Shown here: positions 22,413 through 33,815 of the stretch, in pieces
Layout of the letters: each line of letters begins with the position of its first letter
Position numbering within the stretch: the stretch's first letter is position 1
NCBI RefSeq assembly: GCF_019175385.1
Contig: NC_083347.1
Location: 122,954,124-123,018,123, forward strand
Direction: 5' to 3'
DNA from: Lycium barbarum
Taxonomy: Eukaryota; Streptophyta; Magnoliopsida; Solanales; Solanaceae
DNA: 64,000 bases
The notes under the pieces: model-generated
What the model was told of the DNA's origin: nothing
Seen by the model: the letters and a program-made list of their open reading frames with translations, nothing else
Database searches by the model: none
Position numbers and translations under genes: made by a program

Positions 22413-23279
22413 TGTCACGACCCGGCTAGGGGCCGCGACGGGTACCCGTGCTAACCACCGAGCACCACTCGTTTTACTACTCCTTAGCCTCTTTATCAAT
22501 TGATTATCCACTTCATAGTTAATTTATAAGAAAACCATTTTCATTTGGAAACAAAAGCATTGTATATACTTGAGCCCTATAGGCTAGAAAAATAATACAT
22601 ATACGTTCATACATACAAAATGACCCTTCCATGAGACCATACAACCCACATCGAGTATCTACGAGCCTCTATGAACTGACACATATACAACTGTACACAA
22701 AAGATTGTCATAGGCACCTCCGCAGCAATGGAGGGCTTTTAATCGGCTGGCAACTCTAGGAATCTGGAGCAACGTCTCCTCCCTGCCTACCTGTGGGCAT
22801 GAACACAACGTCCAAAGAAAAAGGACGTCAGTACGAACATTGTACTGAGTATGAGAGGCATAAACAATGAAGAAAGACAGTGATAATATAATGTGAACGT
22901 CAATATGAAACATCTGAATCTGAATGGCAATCATAAAAGGAGTATTGCATGTTGTCTTACTCATACTCATCATAATCTCATATATGCATAATATGCAAGC
23001 TGCCCGTCCATATCGGAACGGTGTGATAATCAATAACATTAGCCCGCGTCCAGGTCTCCCGCGTCCGGGGTACCATCTCATGCCGCCCACTAGTGGTGTC
23101 TGCCCATGCCAAAAGGTCATGGTGTATCCGTATAGCTGCCCGCCTTGGCGGTGACTGCCCGGCCAACTAGGCGCGGTGTAACATGACCATGACATGCTCA
23201 TCAAAAATACTTGTAATAATATGCTTATTATAATATGCTTATCATAATACATGCATAAGACTCGAGATCAACTATACTC
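22413..23279 (-). repeat. 5' LTR remnant of the gypsy element, U3 side missing
   Basis: Matches 9675-10527 of the full LTR, from TGTCACGACCC to atactc, with about eight substitutions and a 15-16-base local duplication of aatatgctta-type sequence near 23217-23247. Everything beyond 10527 (about 1.63 kb, including the TATA box and the U3 end) is absent. The promoter that would normally drive the element is therefore missing. Confidence 0.9.
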
Positions 23280-23519
23280 GATGTGGGTTGTATGGTCTCA
23301 TGGAAGGGTCATTTTGTATGTATGAACGTATATGTATTATTTTGCTAGCCTATAGGGCTCAAGTATATTCAATGCTTTTGTTTCCAAATGAAAATGGTTT
23401 TCTTATAAATTAACTATGAAGTGGATAATCGATTGATAAAGAGGCTAAGGAGTAGTAAAACGAGTGGTGCTCGGTGGTTAGCACGGGTACCTATCGCGGC
23501 CCCTAGCCGGGTCGTGACA
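23274..23519 (+). repeat. Inverted copy of the LTR U5 end forming the outer terminus
   Basis: This 246-base segment is the reverse complement of 9675-9920, with about three differences. It is joined to the direct LTR remnant through the shared six bases ATACTC (23274-23279), which occur at both source points (10522-10527 and, inverted, 9915-9920). It ends in CCGGGTCGTGACA next to the target duplication. Confidence 0.92.
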
Positions 23520-25559
23520 GTGGGGGGGCGGGGGTGAGCGGGAGGGTTGGATGGAGCGTTGTTGGGTGGTGGTTTGGGGTTGGGGTGGGTGAAGATGAAG
23601 TGCGTTCGAGGGTGGTGGTTGGGATTTGGTTGGTGGGTGTGGTGGAGGGTGGGTGCTTGGGGTGGGTGGTGGGTGTGGGGGTTGGTGTGGTGTGGTGTGG
23701 TGGCATTGAGGTGGGGTTGGTGGGGCTTGGGTGTGTATTTTCCGAAAAATATAATGTTTTATACCTACCAACCGAACATGAAAAATAAGCAACAAATCCA
23801 CTTATTCTTTCCTACCCAACCGAACATGAGAAAATAAGTAGAAATTCACTTATTTTCCAAGAACACATTTTTGTGGAAAACATTTTCCTGCATACCGAAC
23901 ACACGTTTAATTTTTTTTTTCCATCTATTATGTAATCGGGCAATTTACTTGTCTTCACAAGTATAGCTAACATGACGCACCTCGTTACTAATATACTAGT
24001 AGAATTTACACTAAATTTATGTATTAGTACATTTTATTATATGTAATAATATACTACTAAGAATACTTATATTAGTACACGTTGTATAGGGCAAAATCCG
24101 TAGACGCCACGGGATGAATCAGAGGATGACACGTGACAATGGTGATAGATCAGATTAGAGTGAACAAACGAGGGCTCCGTGAAAGCATAAGGATGCTCCG
24201 GAGGAGTAACTTGGCAGCCGCTTTCGGAGACAGAAATTAGAAGAGGTCCGAAGAAGCATGCCAACTCACTGTTCAAATGTCATTCAATGTGCAGCCATTG
24301 CAAGAAATCCCAAGTCTTCCTCTAGTCTTAAATGTGCAGTATTTCCCTTCATTACCATTCATTGTCATAACATTAAATCCCTTTATTACCTTTGACATTA
24401 ATATGGGTAATGAATAAGGCATGATTTGTGGATCATACACCCCATAGCTCTAATATAAATGGATGTGCTCATCTCATTGTAAACATCATCTGAAACATTA
24501 TACAACAATACATAGTATTCATGTTATTCTTAGCATTTGCTCTTTCTTGCTTAATTTGTGGTGTTTATAGTGATTCACCGCGCAGAGGCTTTAGCTCAAA
24601 GCCTCTCCAAGGCCCACGCTACGCAACTAATTATGCTTTACTTTCATTTGTCTAGTTAATTATTACTTGCTATTTCATAATTTTAGTTACATTGATCCAT
24701 GTGTCCTTAATCATGTACACAAATTCAACTGTAACAATTTTCTGTGTAAACACACGTGGATAAGTGTCCTTAAATACTGAAGTACCTTTAAAGTAGTGCA
24801 GTTCTGGAATAACAAATCCAACATGTTATGTATCGTCGTATAACAATTCATATAGTACTAGCACGATATATTAATTCTAATGTTTTATTCATAGTAGCGG
24901 TGGAGGTAAACATTTCACTAAGGAGATTCAAAATATAACGAAATGAATAAGCATAAGAAGAAGCTAAGGGATTCAACATCTACTAAATATATACATAAAA
25001 AATAATTTTGATCTTGTATATACAGTGTAATTCTTTTCTTTTGAAAACAACCTCTCTACCTCCTCAAGGTAGGGGTAAGGTCTGGTACACTCTACCCTTT
25101 TTCAGACCCCACTTGTGAGATTACACTGGATATATGTTGTTGTTGTTGTTATATATAGTGTAATTTTTTACAAAAAGGATTCTGATTAATCCCTTACGAT
25201 ACCCTAGCTCCAACTTTGTACATTAGCAATTTCTATATTATATTTTTTTCTGATTTAACCATTCGGTGTTTAAAATTTATCATTCGACTAATCTAGATTC
25301 ACTCATTAATGGGATTTTAGTGCTCCAAGCTAAGATTAAACACAATACTTTTGTTATACAAAGATGATTTTTTTTTTTTAATTATTCCAGTACATCCCTT
25401 TGTGATTCAATATCTACATTATAATTCCTGCATGGCTAGACCTTAAACGACCCCTTAAATGATGAAACGTTAGGGATGAAGTCAAATTTAAGGCCTAACA
25501 TCAAGAACATTTGTGGAATTTTCTCTAAAACTACTAGCGCAATTGTTAAAGATCCAATA

Positions 25560-26597
25560 TTGAAAAATTCTCAGAGAAAGAAGAGCACAAACTGAAGATG
25601 GTCGATATTTTATCCAATTTCAACGTTATATTACTCACCAAAAGATTTAATGAAAATGATTTTCCTTTCTTTGCTCTATTCTTTTCCTAAATTTTGGTAC
25701 ATTAAACACAATAATGGATAATGAACCGCTCGCCTATATTTCTTCAGTTAAGTATGAATTTTTTATTTAGGACAGAATTCGAACTCATAATGTGCGTCTA
25801 ACGTAACTCAAATTTCACATGCTAGCTAGAATGCTCCTCTTTGTTTTTTTTTTTTCTTTTTTCTTTTTGCTTCGATGTCTTCTGCATTTGATCCAAAATC
25901 TTGGATCACTCCATGGTTTATTATAAATTAATTAACCTCTCATTGAAATATGGAAATTAGTGTTCTTGGTTTCAGTAAACATTTAGATCATAATAAATTT
26001 ACTCCAATTGCTTGGAATCTCGGCTATCAGTTTAATTAATCAAAAAATAGATAATGGTCAAAAAACACATAAATTATCCTTTTTTTTTTCGGGTTTCACA
26101 CCCAACTATCACATGTTCCCTTTTCCTACCCGAACTGACACCATCTGTGTATTAAAACACACCTCAACTATCAATTATTCCGTTTTTCTACTTGAACTAT
26201 ATCACCATTGTTCAGGTAGAAAAAGGGAACGACAGGTAGTTAAGGTGTATTTTAATACATAAATGGTGATAGTTCAAGTAGGAAAAGGCAGATGTGAAGG
26301 CAGGATTTGATATTACTGGGTTCGGAATTCTAGTTCTTTTAAGTTAATGGGTTCGAAATAAAAAATATGTATATATTCAATGTATTTCTTAAAACAAATA
26401 TAGGATTTGGACCAAAGTTACTTAATTCAGTACAATTGATAGTTGAGACGCGAAAAAGCGATAGAAAAAAGAAAGGACAAAAGACCAAAGTAGGATGTGT
26501 TTTTTTTTTATTATAAATATAAATAAATGGTACATTGACTGATTGTTTCTTCAGACCGTATCACGCAAAATATTCCATGCTGCTTCAGTTTCAATAT
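25560..26597. other. Intergenic sequence downstream of the X8 gene
   Basis: AT-rich DNA after the end of the duplication. Part of it (about 26050-26290) is an imperfect inverted repeat: ttttcctacccgaactgaca at the left is mirrored by ggtgatagttcaagtaggaa at the right, which suggests a MITE. No gene is visible. Confidence 0.4.
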
Positions 26598-28040
26598 CTA
26601 CTGACAAAATTCAAATTTGCAATTATCATAGCCTGGAAAAAGAGGAAATAAAACATTTAAAAATTGCATAACTTATAATCCAAATCAAAAAATGAATCTA
26701 TAACGATTTTTATAACTCATCAAAAAAACAAGAAAATATTTACTTGGGTCAGTAACAATAATAACGCCAGTTTTGCCAAAGTCACAATTCCAATAATTTC
26801 TTCCAGAATTCTGATAATAAATATTCATGGCCACTGATGCATGGTTCATGAAAGTATCAGGGTTACAACAAGATCCACCATCATTAATTAAAGAACAATC
26901 CATTTTCTGTTCATCACAGACGTAATGAATATTCCTTTGAAGTTCCACATCTGAAGCTGAGGGTCTTGCAATGCACCAAGATCCCTATAAAATTTATTAT
27001 AAAAAATTTAATATTCTTTCTGAGAAAATAAAATCAGAGTGCGTTGTTAAAACAGTCACTTAACAACTCAAAATAGGTGAACAAAAGAACAAAAACAAAG
27101 TCACCTTTAGTTCTTTGTATCAGAAAAGTCACTTATCTTTTGATATTACAATCAAAAGATTACTCAACTGGAACGTGATACATCCGGTCAATTTTAATTT
27201 AGGATGTGGCATTTGAGTAAAATAGCAAAAAGATAAATGAATTTCTGATAGAAAAGAAAGAAAAACGATTTTGTTCACCTATTTTAATTTCAATAAGTTT
27301 TTCAATAACCGTTTAAGGAATGAACTCAATAAATCAACATAATTTGTAAAAGAAAAGAGGATTTTTTTTTTTTTGAGTCAGAAGTTTAACCTGTCCTGGT
27401 GCTTGTGCATTTGCAAGGTTTAGGATTCCACCTGCAGTTAAAAGAAAAAAAAAAATTAACAATTGAAGATAATTAAGCTACTTTTTTATTTTTATTTCTC
27501 ATATTCTAGACGTTAATGGAAAAAATAAAAAAGTTGAGTTGGTGGTATGGAATAATCACAAAAAAGGGAGGTCAAGAAAAGAAACAAGTATAACCTTATT
27601 TTAAAAAAAAATTCACTTTGGTGTCCGGTACCTGTTTTGAGTAGAATTAATCCACATCCGCGCCAGAATTAGTTGAATTTAAGTAATTAGCTTAACTCGA
27701 GGGACTTGGACAATGAAAATTCATACGATCGATGTGTACCTAGTTGTTTGGTTGAAGTGATCACAAGTCTAAAATCTTTTGAAGTTCCTAAAATCAAGCA
27801 TCTTATGTGAAAACAAATTAAAGGACAACACAACAACAAATCAAGAATAATCTCATAAGTGGGATCTAGTAAGAGGACAACACACAAATTAATTTCAAAG
27901 TGAAAAATACCCAATACAAGCTAAAATGAAATAAATATAAAAAGTAGATCGAAAAGAAAAGGAAAGGTACCTGAGTTGATGATTGAAAGCAGAAGAGAAA
28001 GGATGAGAATAGGATCAAGAACTCCAAATGAGTGAGCCAT
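26598..28040 (-). CDS. Small secreted X8/CBM43 carbohydrate-binding protein
   Basis: Four exons on the minus strand: 28040-27971, 27431-27391, 26984-26744, 26632-26598. All introns are GT-AG and the frame is kept throughout, giving 128 residues. Exon 1 encodes a signal peptide (start MAHSFGV, hydrophobic ILILSLLLSII). Exon 3 is an X8 domain: WCIARP, YVCDEQKMDCS, the GG-C-P motif, HASVAMNIYYQ, CDFGKTGVIIVTDP. Exon 4 completes it with SYDNCKFEFCQ and a stop. The X8 cysteines are present. X8 domains bind beta-1,3-glucan (callose). Plasmodesmata callose-binding proteins carry a C-terminal GPI signal, which is absent here, so this resembles single-domain secreted Ole e 10-like proteins. Intron 2 (26985-27390) contains a MITE. 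The start is fixed by the signal peptide and a TATA box about 90 bases upstream. Confidence 0.85.
27047..27312. mobile_element. MITE-like inverted repeat in an intron of the X8 gene
   Basis: The left side (aaaacagtcacttaacaact, aaaataggtgaacaaaa) is mirrored at the right (ttttgttcacctattttaat, cttaataaccgtttaagg type), leaving about 40-base imperfect arms. It lies between exons 2 and 3. Confidence 0.5.
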
Positions 28041-28127
28041 AGATGTTCTAAACTAAAGTTATGAGGTAAAATAGAAGGGTATAATATAATCAAAACTTAA
28101 CACCTACATGGAGTTGAGTGAAGAGTC

Positions 28128-28137
28128 TATATTTATA
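28128..28137 (-). promoter_or_regulatory. TATA box of the X8 gene
   Basis: The minus strand reads TATAAATATA about 90 bases upstream of the ATG at 28040. This is the usual distance for a short 5' leader. Confidence 0.6.
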
Positions 28138-28825
28138 GAGGGTCCGAACCCCACATAAATTTCATGCAAAACCTTGTCATATATATAGACCCGGAATGAT
28201 TTTTCATTCGCACCGATATTTACGCTAAATCATATTAATTTATCATGATTAAAAAAATAATTTAAAAGTAATGTGTATTGATTGGCTGTAGTTTAGTGAT
28301 AAGAGTGTACTTGAAGACATGTTTCATGATATGCAGGAAGGTAGTGTTCAACATTTGGTCAAATCCAGTAGTTATGTCACAAAACCCCATATTTGTCTTA
28401 TAAAAAAATATTTAATATGTATAAATTATTAATTTAAAATCTAATAATTTAAAAAGGGTAGAATTTTGAACGCGTAAATTTCAAATAATGTATTCGTATA
28501 TGTTTATTTTATTGGTATAAACACCGATTACGGATAAATTTTACTTATAGTGGAGCTCCAACGTAACTTCATGATCAGTGGAAGTGAAATCATAGCCGTA
28601 GATCTGTTCAGTATGTCTTTACAAACATCAAAATCAGTTTTCGTAATAAACTTAATTGGTGCATGCTTAAGAATTACTCCCTCTGTCCCAAAAAATCTTC
28701 GATATTTATGTGGCAATAAATCATCTCATTAAGTTAAATTATTTCTAAATATAGAAATGTGTCAATCTTTTTGGGACAAACTAATAAGGAAAATAAGATA
28801 TATTTCTGGGTTTTGTCGATTCTAG
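28138..28825. other. Upstream intergenic DNA with a Stowaway-like fragment
   Basis: AT-rich. Around 28676-28800 the text actccctctgtcccaaaaaa and its partial complement tttttgggacaaactaataa resemble a decayed Stowaway-type MITE. No gene is visible. Confidence 0.4.
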
Positions 28826-29304
28826 CCAACTGTAACACCCCGCATCTTGGAACTGAGTTTAAGCTCATATTATTAGAGTTCTAGTGGAAACATTGAAGGT
28901 TTGAACGTTTTGCGAAAATGGTCGATAGGCCTAGTTCAGGCAGCAATAACTCCTTGATCGGTTTGGAATTTTGGAAGGTACTATCAATGAAGTTGTAGTA
29001 CGTAGAAATACCTTTCTAACGATATAAGGACCAAGCCAATCAGAGATCGGAGCAAGGAGATATGATCGTCTCAATATGGCTAATAGTAAGGCACTTGAAA
29101 TCCTATAGAATCGGCTAAGTTTTCGACACGTCTGCCTTCCAGTTAAATTTCATGAAAATCCGTTGGGAATTTGAGAAAACATCCTTGATGAACGTTGTAG
29201 CCCTTTGAAATAGCTTTCCAACGGTATCTTACGGGGGTCAAATGGACATCTGTGCAAAGAGTTATGCCCATTTTACTGAAGCCTGTTCGCTGGAAATTTC
29301 TGTC

Positions 29305-29480
29305 AGCGTAACGGTGACGTTACGGACCGTAACACGTGTTACGGGCCGTAACAGTGGACCGTAACGTCTCGAAAATTTCCAGAACCTCACTGGAAATTTT
29401 CACCAAGGTACGGTACCAAGTTACGGTCCGTCCTTTGTGTTACGGGACCGTAACAGTGACCGTATCTTGGTCCGTATGTA
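29305..29480 (+). promoter_or_regulatory. Cluster of GTTACGG/CCGTAAC palindromes in LTR U3
   Basis: Includes the perfect 18-bp palindrome ccgtaacacgtgttacgg (29327-29344) and several half-sites (gtaacggtgacgttacgg, gggccgtaacagtggaccg, gtgttacggg). It lies about 215 bases upstream of the LTR TATA box. Confidence 0.65.
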
Positions 29481-30711
29481 CGTTTCGGGTCACCTGACTT
29501 CGGGAGGCCATAACCCTATCATAACGTGGGAATTTGGGAAAACTCAAAGAACGAAAGTTGTATATAATTGAAATACCTTTCCAACCATAGGTTGTGGGTT
29601 CACAGACGACATCAGGATAGGGAGATATGGACGTTTTAAGACAGAAAGGTCACAACCCATTTTCAAGTTGGGTCAACCCATTTCCCCTTAGTATATAAGG
29701 GAAATGTAACCCTAGCAGCCCCATTTTTTCCCATAACTTCAGATTTTAGAGAGAGGAAGTGAGAGAGAGGGGAAATTAGAGAGAGAAAGTAGAAAATCAA
29801 CCAAGTTTAAGACTCCGAATCCCGAAGCTCGTGAAGGATAAAGTGTAGTACAAGTTGTTGTCGTCATTCTAAGCTAAGGATCGAACTTGGGGGTGTTGAT
29901 TTCGTGATTACTACTCTTGAAAGGTAATGTTTCTACTCTCTAATCATTTATGGTTGTGAATTGATGAATTCTTGGGAGAATAATAATTGGGTTTGATGAA
30001 GAGAATTATATGAACTATGCTAGAGTTGTTGGATTGTTGACTTGGGATTGTTGTATTCATATGGTTGATGAAGAATGATGTTAATTACATCTAATTGAGA
30101 TGGTAGAATTAGCTAGAAGTAATAGAATGGGGATTGGGTGAAGAAAACACCATTAATGAGGGTTATAGAGCTTCATGCCCACTAAGTGTTTGATAAAATG
30201 CTTAGATGAACAAAACATGGATATTGTTGCTAATATAGAATCCCTATGGCTTGTATTGCTATAGATTGAAGTTGAAGGGATTGAAGGACATTATGATACG
30301 CTCAAAAGCGGGAAGTTAAGGTATGTAGAACTTCCATCCACATGTGGGAATCTCTACGTTCTTCCCCATGATTCGTTTCGTAAAATCTATGAAGTTCAAA
30401 TCCTAGGGCATTAAACCCAACATATTGGTAGCCCGTAATTATGTATGTATGTACATGAATTTTGTATCTATGTTCGTTATTGTATTCCTAATCTTCCATT
30501 ACGGATATTAGGAATCCTAGCTTAATCCATGAATCATGAATTCTTCCTTATGTGTTCTCATTATGTTTATATGAAACTTTATGATTTCATCCAGCAAGTT
30601 ACAAGCATGTTTTCAAGACAAGTATATATATATATGATTTCGAATTATGGTTATTACTCATGAACCAAAAACATGTTTTGCATGACTATGACAAGTTATC
30701 TTATGAAACTA

Positions 30712-30860
30712 TACAAGCAAGTTATGATGCATGAAAACCATGTACAAGCAAGTTATGATTCATGAAAACCATGTACAAGCAAGTTATGATTCATGAACAC
30801 TATGTACAAGCAAGTTATGATTCATGAACACTATGTACAAGCAAGTTATGATTCATGATA
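30712..30860 (+). repeat. 31-bp tandem repeat inside the solo LTR
   Basis: Four to five copies of a 31-base unit beginning acaagcaagttatgattcat and ending aacactatgt, with small changes between copies. Confidence 0.85.
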
Positions 30861-31766
30861 TACCATGGGCAGCAAGTGCCACTATTTTACATGTTCATGT
30901 TTTGGGAGTTGCATTAATTACCGAGGAGGGCTTCAGCTAGCCTGAAACTACGTAGCCACCGTAGGATGAGGATCGCTCCACCCATGTCCCGGACGATCTC
31001 TCATAATGACTGGATCCTTTCATATTTTATTAAATCTCATGTTCCCTGGCAAGGACTGAGTGTTCTGCTGGCGGGACGCAAGCACCAGACCATGGATCGG
31101 TTATAAGTTATTGCTCTCCCTACTTATGATATTTTTACCATGTTTTTTTATATATATATGTATGCACTCATGTTCATGTCCAGGTTTTCAGTTTCAGTTC
31201 TTATCATGTTATTCCATGTCCCATGTTCTTTCTTTCAGTTGTTTTACATACCAGTACATTCAATGTGCTGACGTCCCCTTTTATTGCCCGGGGGCCTGTA
31301 TTTCACGATGCAGGTACGGATTTACAGGACGACGCTTTTGATCATTAGGATTTGCTCGTATCAGCTTATTGGTGAGCCCCATCTCATTCGGGGTTTAGAC
31401 ATTGTGTTTATCTATTTAGTTTTGCATCTAAAGGTATGCTGGGAGCCTTATCCCAGTAAGTACGTTTTCCAGTCAGACTCATGATAGAGGTTTCATAGAC
31501 TAGACAAGTCAGTTATGTTATGTCAAACATTCGGAGTCGTATAGCCATTTTTGGCTCATTCATGTTATTTCCGCACTCATGTTTAAACAAGTATTTTATT
31601 AAGTATTATGACTTACCATGTTTTATAAAGGCTCATCATGCATTCACGTTATATTCCGCTTATGTTATGCATCATGATGATTCAGCAAGTCATGTGGTTC
31701 GCTCGGTCACATGCAGTCAGGCACCGAGTGCCGTGTTACGTCCAGGCCATGGTTCGGGGCGTGACA

Positions 31767-33630
31767 CCAACAATACATATTCAATACATAATCCCATCAG
31801 AATTATTTTTATTTCATGAACCAAGCTCAATGTCAGGGATGAATTCAAGATGACAGCTAAATTTAGAGGAAAAAATTATTACTGTATTATTATATTCATG
31901 AACGATCCAAATGGTATTAATAAGATTGAAGAAGAATTAACTAACACTATACTGTAGCAACTAACTCCAGCAGTGCTAACAAATAACTAACTCTAATAAC
32001 AGCTAACTAAATTCAGCTTTGTCAGCTCACCATTTTTCACTCTAATAACAACTCCTAACTGATTTCACTCCACCATTTTTCTAGTTATCATTATCTTTGT
32101 GTTGACTTGAATGTGTAGGAAGAATAAATTGAAGAATGTGTACGTAATTTCAGTATAGACATCATCATATGCTAATTGCTTCACATGGTTACCAAATGTT
32201 ACGTTCTTTACATGAGAGCTCTTAGTGTTTACATGCATTTAAGAACAAAATCATGTAAGCTGCACAAAAGTTAATAAAATATACATTTCTGTCATGGATG
32301 TTGTGCGGCTGCAAAGTGACACACTCTTTACATGATTACATCCATGAGAGTATTATTTACATACATCCTATCCTATAAAAGTTTCGAGCAATCAATATAT
32401 TCTTTGGCAAAACAACAAAAAGGTTCTATTAGAAACAGGAGAAAACTACGTACAATTTTTTGAGTCATCTATTAGTTGGTAGCCTAATTCTAAAATTTCG
32501 TATAGACATGGGTGTGACATCAAATCAGTTAGACAACATTTCATACTAGCCAATTACTGGATACTATTCACACATTTTGGAATAACATCAATGGCTGCAT
32601 CATACTGGTAAATGCCGAAGTACATATTCTTTACATAATATATGGGAGAACTATCTACAGGTCATACTATTTACAGATTGTGAATTGGTGATGCATTTTT
32701 CCACAGCTTCTTCTTAGCAGCTTTTGACAAAAAAACCTGTACAGTTGTGAAGTAATTATCAATTGTTAATGCTTATATCTCAAACAAAGAAGAAAAGAAA
32801 GACAATAGACATTTGTCGGAGTTCTGGGTGAAGAAATAAAAGGATCATGTTCGTATTCCAGCATTATTGCAAATAAAAGAGTTAACATGAATCTGCAGCA
32901 GTTTAGAATTTAAAAGCACGAAAGAGTTTGATAAGCAATCAGCCGGTAATTTTTTATTTTTTTAAAAAAAAAGGTAATTCAAAAGGAGACCTCTAAATCT
33001 TTAATGTACTATCACTAAACACATCTGTATAGAAGAGCTGCACTACTCAATGTTTAACATGCTAAAGTTGTCCATTTAAATACAAAAAATAAAAAAATCC
33101 AAACCAATCTTTAGAGTATTGGAACAAATAGAGCAGCTCTCCCATAATAGGTATAAGAAAAAATCTCCTTCATTTAAACTGTTATGAAGTACCAGACACA
33201 CAAAAGGACATTCATGTACTTAAGCAAAATGGAATAGATTTCACCATCTTCAGAAAACAAAAAGCTCAATACTTAAAGTTTGTTTATTGTTCAAGCACAT
33301 GAGATTCACACCAATACCCAACATCACATCAATTTGATAATTTCGATTTTGTCAAAATTGACTCATCAATGAATATATACCTAGTCCATATTGCAAAAAA
33401 ATCAAATGAATTAAACAAGTTACAAACTTTGTGGCTAAATTTGGCAGCTCTGTGGTGGCTGGAAATGAAGTTTCAAAAGGAATAACTCAGTCAGTTTAAA
33501 TGCTACAACTGCAGCACCATGTTTTCCGAATCGAAGTAAAACAGAAATTTCTGCAAAACAACTACTTCAACCCCTGATGGATTTAGGTAGAAAAAACACC
33601 AACACTAAGCTAGCCCTATGACTAATAGTA
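31767..33630. other. Intergenic DNA, no gene recognised
   Basis: AT-rich sequence after the solo LTR. I see no domain-bearing frame, apart from a possible terminal exon at 32671-32736 described separately. Confidence 0.4.
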
Positions 33631-33639
33631 TGTATTGGT

Positions 33640-33815
33640 CTTGGTCACTACCCAGTGTAATCCCACAATAGTGGGGTCTGGGGAGGGTAAGATGTACGCA
33701 GCCTTACCCCTACCTGGGTAGGGAGGCTGTTTCCGATTGACCCTCGGCAACCCTCCTCCTTTATCCGGGCTTGGGACCGGCAATGTGAGCGAGCTCACAC
33801 AGGCGGAGTTATGAC
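33640..33815 (-). mobile_element. TS/SolS-type SINE
   Basis: Read as given it contains cccagtgtaatcccacaat, gtggggtctggggagggta, gtacgcagccttacccctac and gggaggctgtttccg. This is the body of the Solanaceae SINE family, here with its tail toward the left. It ends with cgggcttgggaccggcaatgt, which is unusual for the family. Confidence 0.7.

Larger units (their letters stand above)
9675..23519 (-). mobile_element. Ty3/gypsy chromovirus (Tekay/Del lineage), degraded, with inverted U5 ends at both termini
   Basis: The element runs from TGTCACGACCCGG at 9675 to CCGGGTCGTGACA at 23519. It is flanked by the 5-bp duplication GTGGG at 9670-9674 and 23520-23524. Copy A preserves the empty target. It is transcribed right to left: LTR remnant, initiator-Met tRNA primer site (22397-22408), gag, protease, reverse transcriptase, RNase H, integrase with a C-terminal chromodomain, polypurine tract (12159-12171), full LTR (9675-12158). 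Pol is split by a solo LTR (15256-20733). Two in-frame stops and a gag deletion make it non-functional. The outer (right) LTR is abnormal: its U3 side is missing and replaced by an inverted U5 end. The two LTR copies differ by only about eight substitutions over some 860 shared bases, so the insertion is young. Confidence 0.93.
8417..23903 (+). mobile_element. Copy-B counterpart of the TGTGTTTGG element, split by the gypsy insertion
   Basis: The left end at 8417 and the right end at 23903 match copy A (1794-3404). The gypsy retrotransposon sits between 9674 and 23520, just before the GT-rich tract. The nested hAT-type MITE inside it has lost its left terminal repeat in this copy. Confidence 0.65.
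6304..25559 (+). repeat. Tandem segmental duplication, copy B
   Basis: Second direct copy of the unit seen at 1-6303. If the copies abut, its first 360 bases (6304-6663) correspond to copy-A sequence lying just before the window. Copy B carries the gypsy insertion 9675-23519 and lacks the Harbinger element of copy A; it has the empty site at 24788-24790. It also has about 40 extra bases near 24342-24385. The gypsy insertion therefore came after the duplication. Confidence 0.9.
28831..31766 (+). mobile_element. Gypsy-type solo LTR (2936 bp)
   Basis: Runs from TGTAACACCCCGC to GGGGCGTGACA, flanked by the 5-bp duplication CCAAC at 28826-28830 and 31767-31771. There is no internal domain or second LTR. 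A TATA box (agtatataagg) lies at about 29692-29702, followed by a purine-rich leader. U3 contains a cluster of ccgtaac/gttacgg palindromes (29305-29480) and three copies of a cctttccaac-type module. The text ccgaggagggcttcagctagc and catgtcccggacgatctctc is typical of gypsy LTR bodies in Solanaceae. The open frames at 31060-31853 are not genes. Confidence 0.9.
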
